Source of the DNA: Vreelandella salicampi
GTDB lineage: Bacteria > Pseudomonadota > Gammaproteobacteria > Pseudomonadales > Halomonadaceae
DNA: 64,000 bases
Direction of reading: 5' to 3'
Assembly (NCBI RefSeq): GCF_013415105.1
Contig: NZ_JACCDF010000002.1
Coordinates: forward strand, 310,001-374,000
Shown: positions 23,021 to 32,452 of the stretch, one piece after another
How positions within the stretch are numbered: the stretch's first letter is position 1
How the letters are laid out: every line of letters starts with the position of its first letter
Notes under the pieces: generated by a model
Told to the model about the DNA's origin: nothing
What the model saw: only the letters and a program-made list of their open reading frames with translations
Databases searched by the model: none
Made by a program: the position numbers and the translations under genes

Positions 23021-24409
23021 TTACGTCGATAAAAGCGGGAAGCGCAGCGTCCAGCGTAGTCCGCCAAGTGCTGAGTCGCTGGCTTCAAGCGTGCCGCCAT
23101 GGGCGTGAATCAGGGCGCTGGCAATCGATAGCCCGAGGCCACTGCCGCCGCTGGCGCGGTTGCGCGAACCTTCCACCCGGTAGAGACGCTCCGTCAGGCG
23201 GGAAAGTTCGCTTTTCGGCACGCCAGGGGCGCTATCTTCCCACGTCAGCACCGCCTGTTGCCCTTGGCGTTTAAGCGTGATGTGTAGGCTTCCGGGGCTA
23301 TCGGTATAGGCGCAGCTATTATCCAGCAGGTTGCTCCAAAGCTGGCGCAGGCGTTGGGCATCACCGTGAATCATCACGCCATCATCAATCTCAATGTTTA
23401 AGCGAAGCCCGCTGTCATTAAGCCAGCGCTCGGCGTCCGCGAGGCGGTTTTGTAGGCTGTCGCTCAAGTTCAGCGGGGCTAGGTGAATATCCAGCGCCCC
23501 GGCGTCACTTTGCGAGAGTAGGCGTAAATCGGCGACCAGCCGTTCTAGCTGTTCGACTTCTTGTGCCAGCGAGGTTAAGTTTTCCTGGTTGAGCGGGCGA
23601 ATGCCATCCTGCATGGCTTCGATCTCGCCGCGCAGCACGGCAAGCGGCGTGCGTAGCTCGTGAGCGGTATCTGATACCCAGCGGGCGCGGGCGTCGCGGC
23701 TGGCTTCTAGTGTGGCGGCGAGGACGTTGAAATCCCGCGCCAGGCGCGACAGTTCATCACGGCCGCGTTCGGGCAACCGGGTGTGGTAATCGCCACGGGT
23801 TAAGCGCAGCGTGGCGCCGGCCAACGCCCGCGCGCGCCGCCCCAGCCACCACGAAAGCCCGCCGGCGAGCAGCAACGAGGCAATGCCCAGCGAGACGACG
23901 ATGATCAGCAGGTTGCGCTGCTGGCGCTCCAAAAAGCGGCTTTCCATACGCTCCATCATTTGCTGTGGCGGGCGAAACCCCAGCATGCCGATAACGTGCT
24001 CGTCGGCTTTTAGTGCCAACCAGTGCCAGTCGCCGGTGCGCTGCGCTTGCTGGGGGATGATAAAGCGACCATCGCGGGCGCGCAGGGCAAAATCGCGCGC
24101 TTCCCCCAGCGGTGACGGGCGGTCGCGATGGGATCGACCCAACGCGTGGCGGACCACAGCGGGCCAGCGCTCGGGCTCGCGCTCTAACCACTCCCAGCTT
24201 TGATGGTACTGCCAACGGTTGACCAAGCCATCCGCCAGCACAAGGGCACGGCGCTCCTGCGCTTGGTTGAGGTAATCCAGAAAGCCACGGTCGATGCTGT
24301 AGGAAACAGCCATGAACACGCCGGCTGAAATCGCCACGTTGACGCTTAAAATGATCGCAAAAAGCTTAAGCCCGAGCCGCGACGGTTTCCACGTGAATGT
24401 TTCGCTCAT
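23021..24409 (-). CDS. baeS: Sensor histidine kinase, BaeS-like
   Basis: 462-residue inner-membrane sensor kinase. Helices at about 14-34 and 165-188 flank a periplasmic domain; HAMP follows (ATLRLTRGDYHTRLPERG). HisKA has DTAHELRTPLAVLRGEIEAM, the BaeS pattern, then SLAQEVEQLERLVADLRLLS. The ATPase domain has LWSNLLDNSCAYT, DSAPGV and SGGSGLGLSI. The start overlaps the end of the RND gene by 4 nt, so kinase and pump are translated together. Confidence 0.92.
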   Translation of the reverse strand: MSETFTWKPSRLGLKLFAIILSVNVAISAGVFMAVSYSIDRGFLDYLNQAQERRALVLADGLVNRWQYHQSWEWLEREPERWPAVVRHALGRSHRDRPSPLGEARDFALRARDGRFIIPQQAQRTGDWHWLALKADEHVIGMLGFRPPQQMMERMESRFLERQQRNLLIIVVSLGIASLLLAGGLSWWLGRRARALAGATLRLTRGDYHTRLPERGRDELSRLARDFNVLAATLEASRDARARWVSDTAHELRTPLAVLRGEIEAMQDGIRPLNQENLTSLAQEVEQLERLVADLRLLSQSDAGALDIHLAPLNLSDSLQNRLADAERWLNDSGLRLNIEIDDGVMIHGDAQRLRQLWSNLLDNSCAYTDSPGSLHITLKRQGQQAVLTWEDSAPGVPKSELSRLTERLYRVEGSRNRASGGSGLGLSIASALIHAHGGTLEASDSALGGLRWTLRFPLLST

Positions 24410-27400
24410 GGTGTGACCTTGGGCGCCTGACGGGCGGGTTGAAAGCGCTCGCGCAGGTTCTCAAGGCCGAGATAGAGGCACGGCACCAGCACTAGCAGAA
24501 TCAACGTCGCGAACAGCATGCCAAAGCCGAGCGAGATCGCCATCGGGATCATAAAGCGCGCTTGGCGGGAGGTTTCCAGCATCATCGGCGCAAGCCCCAG
24601 AAAGGTCGTTAAGGTCGTCATCATAATCGGCCGCAGGCGGCGGGTCGCCGCGGCCACGATTGCCTCGCGGGCGGCCATGCCCTCGCGGCGCTTGCGGTTA
24701 GCGTAGTCGATCAGCACCAGGGCGTCGTTGATCACCACGCCCGAGAGCGCCAGCATCCCCAAAAGGCTGATAATCGAGAGCCCAAAGCCCAGGATCACGT
24801 GGCCCCCAATGGCCCCAACGATGCCGAACGGAATCGCGGCGAGCACCAAAAGCGGCTGGGTGTAGCTGCGAAACGGAATCGCCAGCAGGGCGTAGAGCGC
24901 ACCGAGCAATAACCACATGGCCGTGCGCAATGCGGCAAGGTTATCGGCGGTGTCTTGCTGGCGCCCACCCAAGCTGACCTCCAGCCCGGAAAATTCGGCT
25001 TTCAAACGCGGGAAAACGTCTTCCTCTAAGGTAGCGAGCACTTGGTTAATCGCGGTGTCGCCCTGAGTATCGGCGGTGACGGTGATAATCCGCCGCCCAT
25101 CGATGCGTTGCAGGCTACTTGATGCCTGGCTTAGCTCGATATCCGCCACCCGCGAGAGCGGTACGCTCAACCCATCGGGGGTGCGCACCGGCAAACGGTA
25201 GAGCTCATTGAGGCTGTCGCGCGCGTCCATCGGTAGGCGCACTTCCACGCTGATTTCGTGGCGGCCGACGAACTGCTCGACGGCAGTGGCGCCTTGCAGC
25301 GGCCCGCGCAGGGCTGACGCCAAATCGCGGCCGGTGAGGCCCAGCGCACGCCCCTCGGTGGAGAGGCGCATTTCCAGCTGGGGCTTACCATCACCCAGGC
25401 CGCTGTCGATATCGATTAAGTCATAGTCGCCAAGTTCCGCAGCCAGGCGTTCGGCGGCGTTTTCCAGCACCGGGGTGCTCGGGTGCGAAAGGCGTAAACT
25501 CAGCGCAGCCCCGCTGCCCGGGCCGCCAGCGTCAGACTCAAAGCGCACCGACTCGGCGCCAACCAGATCACCGCTTAACTCGCGCCACTGGCGGGCGATC
25601 CGCGAGGGCGGCCAGTCGTGCAAGCTGTCAGTGGCGATATCCAGACGCACGTTTAGGCTTTCGCCGTCGAGCTGAGTGCGCGTGCTGCTAAAGGCAAGCC
25701 CGGCTTCGCGTGCGGCAAGCGTCTCGGCGGCGTCTAGGAGCTGTTGGCTTAAATCGCGGCTTAGGCTGATATGGCTGCCGATGGGCACGGTGACGCTGGC
25801 TTGTACCTGGTCAGATTCCACCCGTGGCATAAGCGAAAACCCCAGCCGGCCGCTCATCGCCCAGGCCAGCGTGACCACCAGCACGGTGATACCCACCGCC
25901 ACGGTGAGTAGGCGTTGGTTGAGTGCGCGCTGCAAAAACGGCTCGAACTGATGGTAAGTGGCGTGGTGTAGCCCCGCCTGCATACGTTGGCGCACGGCCT
26001 CGAGCGGTCGCTGCCAGGCAGGCGTTTGGCGTGGCTTGCGGGCGTGGGCTAAGTGGGTGGGGAGGATAAACAGCGCCTCCAGCCAGGAGATCAAAAATAC
26101 CGTGATCACCACTACGGGCACGGTGGCAAAAATCAGCCCTAAAAAGCCGGGGAGGAACAGCAGCGGCAAAAACGCGACGATATTGGAAAGAATCGCAAAC
26201 GTTAGCGGGGTGGCGATTTCCCGCGCGCCGCGCACCGCCGCATCGCGCAACGAATAGCCTTGCTCGCGGTAGCTGTAGATGTTTTCCCCCACCATGATGG
26301 CGTCATCCACCACGATGCCGAGCGCAATAATAAAGGCAAACATCGATATCATGTTGATCGACACGCCAAGCCAGGGCAGAAACACCATGGCGCCCAAGAA
26401 CGCGGTGGGAATCCCAAGCGTCACCCAAAACGCCAGGCGTGCTTCTAAAAACAGCGCCATCAACACCAACACCAGCGCCAAGCCCATCCAGGCGTTTTTC
26501 AGCAGCAGATCCACGCGGCCTTGATATACCTCAGAGGTGTCGCGGGAAATATCCATGCTCACGCCCTCGGGCAGCCCCGCGCGCAGGCGGTCAAGCTCGC
26601 CTTGAACGGCCTCGGAGATTCCGGTGGGCGTTTGGTTGCCGATTTGATAGACATCCACCGACAACGCAGGCTCGCCGTTATAAAAAATTTCGCGGTCAGT
26701 TTCAGCAAAACCCGCGCTTACCTCAGCGATATCGCCAAGGTGTATAGGTGCGCCCTGGGCGCTGGTGATGATGGGCACGTCAGCAAAGGCCTCAACGCTA
26801 TCGCGGCGGCCCTGGTAGCGAATCAGCCACTCGCCTTCTTGGGTGGTTAGCTGGCCGCTAGCCAAATCCAATGCCTCGGCGCCGATGCGCTCAGCCAGTG
26901 CTTGATGATCCAACCCGAAGCGTTCGATGGCTTCGTCGTCTAGGCGAACTTGAATCTCGCGGGCGCGATTGCCGGAAAGCTCGGCGCGTGCAATGCCACG
27001 AGTCGCCTGTAATTCGGCGCGGACGTTTTCGGCGGCGTCGTGGAGGGTTGGTAGCCCCACGTGGCCGTACACTTGCAGGCTCAGCACGCTGCGCGAGCGG
27101 CCAGAAAGAGTAAAACGCGGCGGGTCGGCGGCGCTGGGCAAAATGGTGATGGCGTTGACCGTCTGCTGAATATCCTGATAAACGCGCATCACGTCGACAC
27201 CATCGGTGAGCTCGGCCCGCACTTGGCCGCTGCCCTCATTGGCGGTAGCGGTAAACTCATCAATGCCTTCTACATCGGCAAGCGCGGCCTCCACGGGGAG
27301 CAGCAGGCTCTGCTCGATATCCTCCGGGGTGGCGCCGGGGTAGCTGATACTGACGGTGACGATTTCCATCTCGAAATCGGGGAATAGCTCTTTTTTGATC

Positions 27401-27501
27401 GACAGCGACGTTATCAGGCCACCGGCTATCAGCAGTATCATCAGTAAGTTGGGCGCGACGCCGTGGTCGACCATCCATGCTAGCGGGCCACGGCGGATCA
27501 T
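24406..27501 (-). CDS. RND efflux pump inner-membrane subunit
   Basis: 1031-residue proton-driven exporter of the AcrB/HAE1 superfamily. It has a first helix at 15-33 (APNLLMILLIAGGLITSLSI), two large periplasmic loops, and two sets of helices starting about 335 and 855. Proton-relay region IIALGIVVDDAIMVGENIY near 395-415 keeps the two aspartates (DD). The second half has GVVINDALVLIDYANRKRRE. Overlaps the gene before and after it by 4 nt. Substrates probably include toxic or envelope-stressing compounds, judged from the linked BaeSR pair. Confidence 0.93.
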   Translation of the reverse strand: MIRRGPLAWMVDHGVAPNLLMILLIAGGLITSLSIKKELFPDFEMEIVTVSISYPGATPEDIEQSLLLPVEAALADVEGIDEFTATANEGSGQVRAELTDGVDVMRVYQDIQQTVNAITILPSAADPPRFTLSGRSRSVLSLQVYGHVGLPTLHDAAENVRAELQATRGIARAELSGNRAREIQVRLDDEAIERFGLDHQALAERIGAEALDLASGQLTTQEGEWLIRYQGRRDSVEAFADVPIITSAQGAPIHLGDIAEVSAGFAETDREIFYNGEPALSVDVYQIGNQTPTGISEAVQGELDRLRAGLPEGVSMDISRDTSEVYQGRVDLLLKNAWMGLALVLVLMALFLEARLAFWVTLGIPTAFLGAMVFLPWLGVSINMISMFAFIIALGIVVDDAIMVGENIYSYREQGYSLRDAAVRGAREIATPLTFAILSNIVAFLPLLFLPGFLGLIFATVPVVVITVFLISWLEALFILPTHLAHARKPRQTPAWQRPLEAVRQRMQAGLHHATYHQFEPFLQRALNQRLLTVAVGITVLVVTLAWAMSGRLGFSLMPRVESDQVQASVTVPIGSHISLSRDLSQQLLDAAETLAAREAGLAFSSTRTQLDGESLNVRLDIATDSLHDWPPSRIARQWRELSGDLVGAESVRFESDAGGPGSGAALSLRLSHPSTPVLENAAERLAAELGDYDLIDIDSGLGDGKPQLEMRLSTEGRALGLTGRDLASALRGPLQGATAVEQFVGRHEISVEVRLPMDARDSLNELYRLPVRTPDGLSVPLSRVADIELSQASSSLQRIDGRRIITVTADTQGDTAINQVLATLEEDVFPRLKAEFSGLEVSLGGRQQDTADNLAALRTAMWLLLGALYALLAIPFRSYTQPLLVLAAIPFGIVGAIGGHVILGFGLSIISLLGMLALSGVVINDALVLIDYANRKRREGMAAREAIVAAATRRLRPIMMTTLTTFLGLAPMMLETSRQARFMIPMAISLGFGMLFATLILLVLVPCLYLGLENLRERFQPARQAPKVTP

Positions 27502-28673
27502 TGTGCGGCCTCCCGCACGCGTACGCGTTGGCCTTCACTGGGCTGGGCGAGGCCCGTAACCACCACGCGTGCATCCGCGTCAATGCCGGCGCGCACCAGC
27601 GCCTGTTCTTCGCCGCGGTAAGCCAGGGTAACTGTCGTTTGGCGCAGTTGGTCGTCGTCATCGACCGTCCATACCACGTCCCCCGGCTTAAGCGCCGACG
27701 ATGGCAGGGCGATCAGCGCCTCTCGCGGTTTGGGGTGAAGCGTCGCGCGGACGATATCGCCTAAACGCAGCGCCGGGCCATCGCTTTCAAGGGCGAGTGG
27801 GTCGTCCACGGCGATTAAAAGCTGCGCCTGCAGGCCGTTCTCTTCCAGGTTAGGCAGGATCGATATCAGCTCGCCCTGGCGTTGCTCACCCGCCGGCCAG
27901 CCACGGCTGGTTAAAGTGGCGCGATCCCCCACCGCGAGCCACCCTAACCATTCACCGGGCAGGGAAGCGCGCAGCCAAAATTGCTCAACCCCGACCAAGC
28001 TAATCACTTCGGTGCCCTGGCTTAACAAGCTGCCGGCGCCGACCAGGCGCTCTTGCACCATGGCGCGCCAAGGGGCAGAGAGGTCGGCGCGGTCAAGATT
28101 CAGCGCGGCCTGATCGCGGGCGACGCGGGCTTGGGTCACCCCAGCCTGGGCTTGGCGTAGTTGCGGCTCGCGCAGCACCAGTGCCTGGCGTTCAGGCGGG
28201 AGGTCGCGGCCAAACGACTGATATTCACTGCGCGCGCGCTGTTGTTCGCCCTGCTCAAGCGCCAGTTGTGCTCGGGCATTGGCAAGCTCAGCCTCGGCGT
28301 CTTCTAGTGCCAGGCGTAAATCGGCCTGGTCGATGGTGGCGAGTGTCGCGCCTTCTTCCACCACGTCGCCAGGCACCACGTTTTGGCCGAAACGGCTTAG
28401 CTCGCCGGCCACACGGCTAGCGATATTGGCTTGCTGCTCTGGCTCGACGCGGCCAAAGGCCTCTAGCGTTGGCGCTTGCTCGATGCGTTGGGTGTGAATC
28501 ACATCCACCAGCGGCGGGGTGGGTGCTGGCGGCGGGCGACGCTCAATACGCGGCGGCTGATTCAGTAGCCACCACGCCAGCACGAGCCCGCCAGCAAGCA
28601 CCAACAGCGCCGCCAGCGCGCCGAGGTGAAAACGGCCCGTTTGGTGAGAAAAGCGAAAGCGAGGGTCAGTCAT
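27498..28673 (-). CDS. RND efflux periplasmic adaptor (membrane fusion protein)
   Basis: 391-residue adaptor anchored by one N-terminal helix (LGALAALLVLAGGLVLAWWL). It shows the barrel-sandwich start (IEQAPTLEAFGRVEPEQQAN, ASRVAGELSRF), an alpha-hairpin (about 110-195, rich in Ala, Gln and Glu), the second lipoyl half (LDRADLSAPWRAMVQERLVG) and a beta-barrel. First gene of the operon adaptor-pump-baeS-baeR. No outer-membrane channel gene is included, so it must borrow a TolC-type protein. Promoter region carries a palindrome at 28712-28729. Confidence 0.92.
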   Translation of the reverse strand: MTDPRFRFSHQTGRFHLGALAALLVLAGGLVLAWWLLNQPPRIERRPPPAPTPPLVDVIHTQRIEQAPTLEAFGRVEPEQQANIASRVAGELSRFGQNVVPGDVVEEGATLATIDQADLRLALEDAEAELANARAQLALEQGEQQRARSEYQSFGRDLPPERQALVLREPQLRQAQAGVTQARVARDQAALNLDRADLSAPWRAMVQERLVGAGSLLSQGTEVISLVGVEQFWLRASLPGEWLGWLAVGDRATLTSRGWPAGEQRQGELISILPNLEENGLQAQLLIAVDDPLALESDGPALRLGDIVRATLHPKPREALIALPSSALKPGDVVWTVDDDDQLRQTTVTLAYRGEEQALVRAGIDADARVVVTGLAQPSEGQRVRVREAAQ

Positions 28674-28711
28674 TGGCGTGGCAGCGTCCCTGTGGCGTAG
28701 AAAACATCCAA

Positions 28712-28729
28712 GAGAATAGCGTTATTCTC
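28712..28729. promoter_or_regulatory. Palindrome in the efflux operon promoter region
   Basis: GAGAATA and TATTCTC are perfect reverse complements around GCGT, about 40 nt before the adaptor start codon on the minus strand. Likely an operator overlapping the promoter; the regulator is unknown. The rest of the 231-nt gap has no supported gene. Confidence 0.45.
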
Positions 28730-28904
28730 ACTATAAAAACGACGGCAACGTCAAAGGCCGGCGAGGAGCGAGAGCGTAGCATCGCAGGTGTAAGTGAAGC
28801 GATTAGGCACACAATGTGGAAAGTCTGTGCAATAAGCGGTGCTTGCTTGAAACGGAAGGAGGCGGCAGGCGTATAGAGCCCGCCGCGAATACTGAGAGAA
28901 AGGG

Positions 28905-29657
28905 TTAGGATTTACCCGCGGTAAAGCCCCCATCAACCAACAGGTGAGCCCCAGTGACAAAGCTGGCTTCGTCGCTGGCGAGGAACAGGAAGGCGTTGGC
29001 GATCTCTTCCGGGCGGCCTAGGCGGCCGATGGGGTGCAGCTGGATTAACCCTTGAAGCATGTCGTCGTCGAGCGCTTCGAGCAGCGGCGTGTCGATATAG
29101 CCAGGGCCAATCGCGTTTACCCGCACGCCTTTTGGCGCAGCTTCGATGCCAAGCGTGCGGGTCATGTTGACCACGCCGCCTTTAGCTGCGGTATAAGCCG
29201 CGGTTTGCGACTGACCGAACACGCCAAGGATAGAGGCACAGTTAACGATACTGCCGCTTCCCTGGCGGTACATCACCCTAAGCGCGGCACGGGCGACGCG
29301 AAAAACGCCATTTAGGTTGATATCGATGATGCGCAGGTATTCGTCGTCGCTGACGTCATCGGAAGGGCAAAGCCCACCAATACCAGCATTGTTGAACACG
29401 GCATCGACGCTGCTTAGCTCGGCCACGGTGTCATCAAAGAGCTTGTCGACCTGGGCGGTGTTGGTTACGTCGCACACCTTGAACAGGCAGCGGCCGCTAT
29501 ATTGGTTATCAAGCTTCTGAGCGTGGGCCGCGCCGTCGCTATCTTCTATATCGGCGATCACCACGCTCGCGCCCTCTTCCAGACATCGCTTGACACTCGC
29601 CAGGCCAATGCCGCTGGCGCCGCCGGTGACAATGACGTTTTTTTCTTCTAGTAGCAT
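28905..29657 (-). CDS. Short-chain dehydrogenase/reductase (SDR)
   Basis: 250-residue classical SDR, NAD(P)-dependent. Cofactor motif is TGGASGIG (residues 11-18), followed by an Asp at the end of strand 2 (IADIED) that favours NAD. NNAGIGG, the catalytic serine in NCASILG, YTAAKGG with Y-x-x-x-K, and GPGYIDTPLL are all present. The C-terminus SDEASFVTGAHLLVDGGFTA is typical. Substrate unknown. AAGGAG lies 8 nt before the ATG. It is divergent from the GGDEF gene. Confidence 0.88.
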   Translation of the reverse strand: MLLEEKNVIVTGGASGIGLASVKRCLEEGASVVIADIEDSDGAAHAQKLDNQYSGRCLFKVCDVTNTAQVDKLFDDTVAELSSVDAVFNNAGIGGLCPSDDVSDDEYLRIIDINLNGVFRVARAALRVMYRQGSGSIVNCASILGVFGQSQTAAYTAAKGGVVNMTRTLGIEAAPKGVRVNAIGPGYIDTPLLEALDDDMLQGLIQLHPIGRLGRPEEIANAFLFLASDEASFVTGAHLLVDGGFTAGKS

Positions 29658-29810
29658 ATTGAATTCTCCTTAATGCGGCAATGTCGCGTAAATGTATCTC
29701 GGTGGTGTGGCCAAAACTTGTCACAGGCCGCTGAAATGCCGTCCAAACATCGTTACCATAGAAGCTAATTTAACTATCCTTATATCGCGTTTGACGCCCA
29801 CTTCCGCCTC

Positions 29811-31664
29811 ATGCATCTATTGCTACAGAAACGTCGTATTATCACGACCGCCATTATCGCCGTTGTCGCCACCGGCATTACGATAGCGGTGTTAGTCGCG
29901 ATACCGCTGATTAATCAGTTGCACACGCAAGCCGAGCAGATGGCCAGCCGTGTTGTCGATACCAAAACGGCGAATATTCAGGCCATTTTTGACCAGCATC
30001 AAAAACTGGCCGCCCAGACCGCTAGCCGTACCGAGATTGCTCGCCGACTCGCTGCGTACGTCAATGGTGAACAACCCTTGAGTGTGCTCCAGCCTTATAT
30101 AAAGCCGCGCTTAGAGGATGCTGTTCTTAGCATAGACAATCTTGCCGCCCTTGTGCGTTTTGACGCCTCAGGCAATGAAGTGGTGCGCGTGGGGCCAATG
30201 GCAAACGAGCTTCCCGGTTCGATTCCGCTGTTAAAAACCGTCGATATCAAACCGTACGCACAGACAACTGGCGAGGAGAGTCGCCCGTTATTGCATACCT
30301 TTAGCCCGATCTACGTGGAGGGGGAGCGCGTGGGTTACGACCTGCTGCTATTCTCGTTGGCGCCATTGCAGCGGGTGTTCCAAAGTGTCGAAGGCTCGTC
30401 CATTTGCTTGTTAAACAGCGACAGAACGCGACGGGTCGCGTTGAATGCCGAGACCGGTGTGTTAGACGTCATGCCGCCCAACAGCTGTTTGGTCTCGCAA
30501 GTGAGTCGCGAACGTTTAGCGCAAGACGGTTTTTTTCGCGCGGTAGATGAAGAGGGGCATCGCGTTTTGGCCTTTTTGCGCTCGTTGGAAGGGTACGATT
30601 GGGACGTGCATGTGCGCTCAAGAATTACCCAAGTGTTTGGCGACGTGATACAAGAAATTATCGTTACAATCCTGGTGATCATCTTTTTATCGGCATTGGC
30701 AGGGGTGGTTGTATGGCGCGCGCTGAAACCTATTGTGCACGCCATGTCAGAGCAGACGGAAAAGATTGCCCGCTCCACGGAAGAGTTACGGTTGGTGTAT
30801 CAGGTGTTTGAGCACACCCACGAGGCCATCGTGATCGCCGACGCGACGTTTCATATTATCCGTGCCAACCCCGCATTTATCGACATAACGGGGGCTGACG
30901 AGGGAGCGCTTGATCAGCAGAGCATAAAGGCCTTTTTCGCTTACCCCGATGATCACGATCCGCTCCCTGAAAGCCTTCATCAACGCCTGCTCGCTGAAAA
31001 CGCATGGCAAGGGGAGGTGTGGCTCAAAGGTGCCGATGGTAATGCGTTTCCCAACTTGCTCACCGTTTCCCCTGTGATAAATCGGCGACGTCAGGTCTTG
31101 CAGTTCATCATGACCTTTAACGACATTACTGAACGGGTAAAAGCCGAAAAACAGATGCGCCGTTTAGCCCACTTTGATGAGCTCACCGGACTACCCAATC
31201 GCACGGCGCTGGAAAACCATTTGCAGCAATCGATCCAAAAAGCTCGCGAAGAAGATGGCTCTTTTGCGTTGATGTTCCTCGATTTGGATAAATTTAAACC
31301 GGTCAACGACACCTACGGCCACCATTTGGGCGATGAGCTGTTGCGCCACGTGGCCACACGGCTCAAGCGCTGCCTTCGCAGTAATGATGTGGTGGGCCGT
31401 CTCGGCGGCGATGAGTTTGTCGTCATTACTGCGCCGCTTCAAAACGAAGACGATGCCAAGGCGATTGCGGAAAAAATTGTCGAGGTACTGAACGACACTT
31501 TTGAGATTAAAGGCCATCACATCGAAATCGGTGTGTCTGTCGGGATTGCCCTCTACCCGAAAAACGGGAAAACGGCGGAAGAGCTTTTACAACAAGCGGA
31601 TAGTGCGATGTACGCGGTCAAATCCCACGGGCGCAATAACGTGGCAGTGGCTTCTCAGGTGTAG
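29811..31664 (+). CDS. Membrane diguanylate cyclase with sensor and PAS domains
   Basis: 617-residue protein making c-di-GMP. A helix at 10-33 and another at about 285-307 enclose a periplasmic Cache-like sensor domain. A PAS domain (about 330-445, VFEHTHEAIVIADATFHIIR) precedes GGDEF (about 455-610). The active-site motif is GGDEF in RLGGDEFVVI, with ELTGLPNR upstream. An inhibitory I-site RxxD (RSND) sits five residues before GGDEF, so product inhibition is expected. The terminal VSVGIALYPKNG and ADSAMYAVKSHGRN are standard. No EAL domain. A monocistronic gene. Confidence 0.92.
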   Translation: MHLLLQKRRIITTAIIAVVATGITIAVLVAIPLINQLHTQAEQMASRVVDTKTANIQAIFDQHQKLAAQTASRTEIARRLAAYVNGEQPLSVLQPYIKPRLEDAVLSIDNLAALVRFDASGNEVVRVGPMANELPGSIPLLKTVDIKPYAQTTGEESRPLLHTFSPIYVEGERVGYDLLLFSLAPLQRVFQSVEGSSICLLNSDRTRRVALNAETGVLDVMPPNSCLVSQVSRERLAQDGFFRAVDEEGHRVLAFLRSLEGYDWDVHVRSRITQVFGDVIQEIIVTILVIIFLSALAGVVVWRALKPIVHAMSEQTEKIARSTEELRLVYQVFEHTHEAIVIADATFHIIRANPAFIDITGADEGALDQQSIKAFFAYPDDHDPLPESLHQRLLAENAWQGEVWLKGADGNAFPNLLTVSPVINRRRQVLQFIMTFNDITERVKAEKQMRRLAHFDELTGLPNRTALENHLQQSIQKAREEDGSFALMFLDLDKFKPVNDTYGHHLGDELLRHVATRLKRCLRSNDVVGRLGGDEFVVITAPLQNEDDAKAIAEKIVEVLNDTFEIKGHHIEIGVSVGIALYPKNGKTAEELLQQADSAMYAVKSHGRNNVAVASQV

Positions 31665-31757
31665 ACCGGCACTTGCTTGGCTACTGCCGAAGTTGAGCAA
31701 AGGGAAGATGAGCCTAATTGCCTTTTGCAGCGTGAGTTAACTGGGCGTGGGGCAACT

Positions 31758-31790
31758 GCCAGGGATAGTTGTTTTTGCCTTATCCCTGGC
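31758..31790. terminator. Hairpin between convergent genes, possible terminator
   Basis: GCCAGGGATA (31758-31767) pairs with TATCCCTGGC (31781-31790); the 13-nt loop contains TTTTT. No T-run follows the stem, so termination is uncertain. A 14-bp palindrome GTCTTTATAAAGAC (31884-31897) sits on the stop codon of the next gene, with a second TCTTTATA copy beside it. Confidence 0.4.
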
Positions 31791-31887
31791 CGCGTCCATG
31801 CTAACCAGTTTTGCGTTGTTTATGTTTAGCCTTTGGCGGGCGCGATGAGGCGTCGCGGTAACGCTAAATGTCTTTATATAAGTGTCT

Positions 31888-32421
31888 TTATAAAGACGCC
31901 GCAGCGCGGGCGGCTTGGTCGTAAAGCCCCGACATAGCGCGCAGTAAACCCGCCAGCCGTCGCATTTCGTCACGTTCAACGCCCATGGAGGCGAGTGAAT
32001 CCACCAAGCAGGTTTCGCGAATTTCCGCGTACTGACTACACGCATTGCGCCCGGCGTCGGTGGTACGGAAGAACGTCTCTTTGCCTTGCTTTTCCCCGCT
32101 GACCAAGCCCAACCGCGATAATTTCTTGAGGGCGTAAGTGACCGTGTGCGTGTCCTCCACGTTTAGCACCAGACAAATATCGGCTTGGCGCTTGGCACGC
32201 TCGCGATGGTTCACGCTGTGCAGCACCAGAACATCCAACGCGCCGAGTTCGGGATAGCCGGTGGCGGTCATGCAGCGCACCATCCAGCGGTCGAAGGCGT
32301 GGTCGGCGATGATCAGCCCGAACTCAAGTTCCGAAAGCTCTAGGCTGCTGCGTGATAAATGCTCCGACGATACGATGGGTCCGTAAGCCGGGCGTGTGGG
32401 CGCTGTTGGTTCATGTTCCAT
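31888..32421 (-). CDS. Winged-helix (MarR-type) transcriptional regulator
   Basis: 177-residue DNA-binding protein. The core (about 60-130) is a winged helix: LGALDVLVLHSVNHRERAKR, then ADICLVLNVEDTHTVTYALK as the helix-turn-helix, LSRLGLVSGEK as the wing. The 35-residue N-terminal extension is polar. It is the last gene on the minus strand of the TRAP set 32453-35382, 31 nt after the permease stop. It most likely controls the TRAP transporter and the divergent pxpABC genes; a short inverted repeat at 35494 is a candidate site. Confidence 0.82.
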   Translation of the reverse strand: MEHEPTAPTRPAYGPIVSSEHLSRSSLELSELEFGLIIADHAFDRWMVRCMTATGYPELGALDVLVLHSVNHRERAKRQADICLVLNVEDTHTVTYALKKLSRLGLVSGEKQGKETFFRTTDAGRNACSQYAEIRETCLVDSLASMGVERDEMRRLAGLLRAMSGLYDQAARAAASL

Positions 32422-32452
32422 ATTGTTGCGCTCTCCTTAAGGGGTGACCTTA

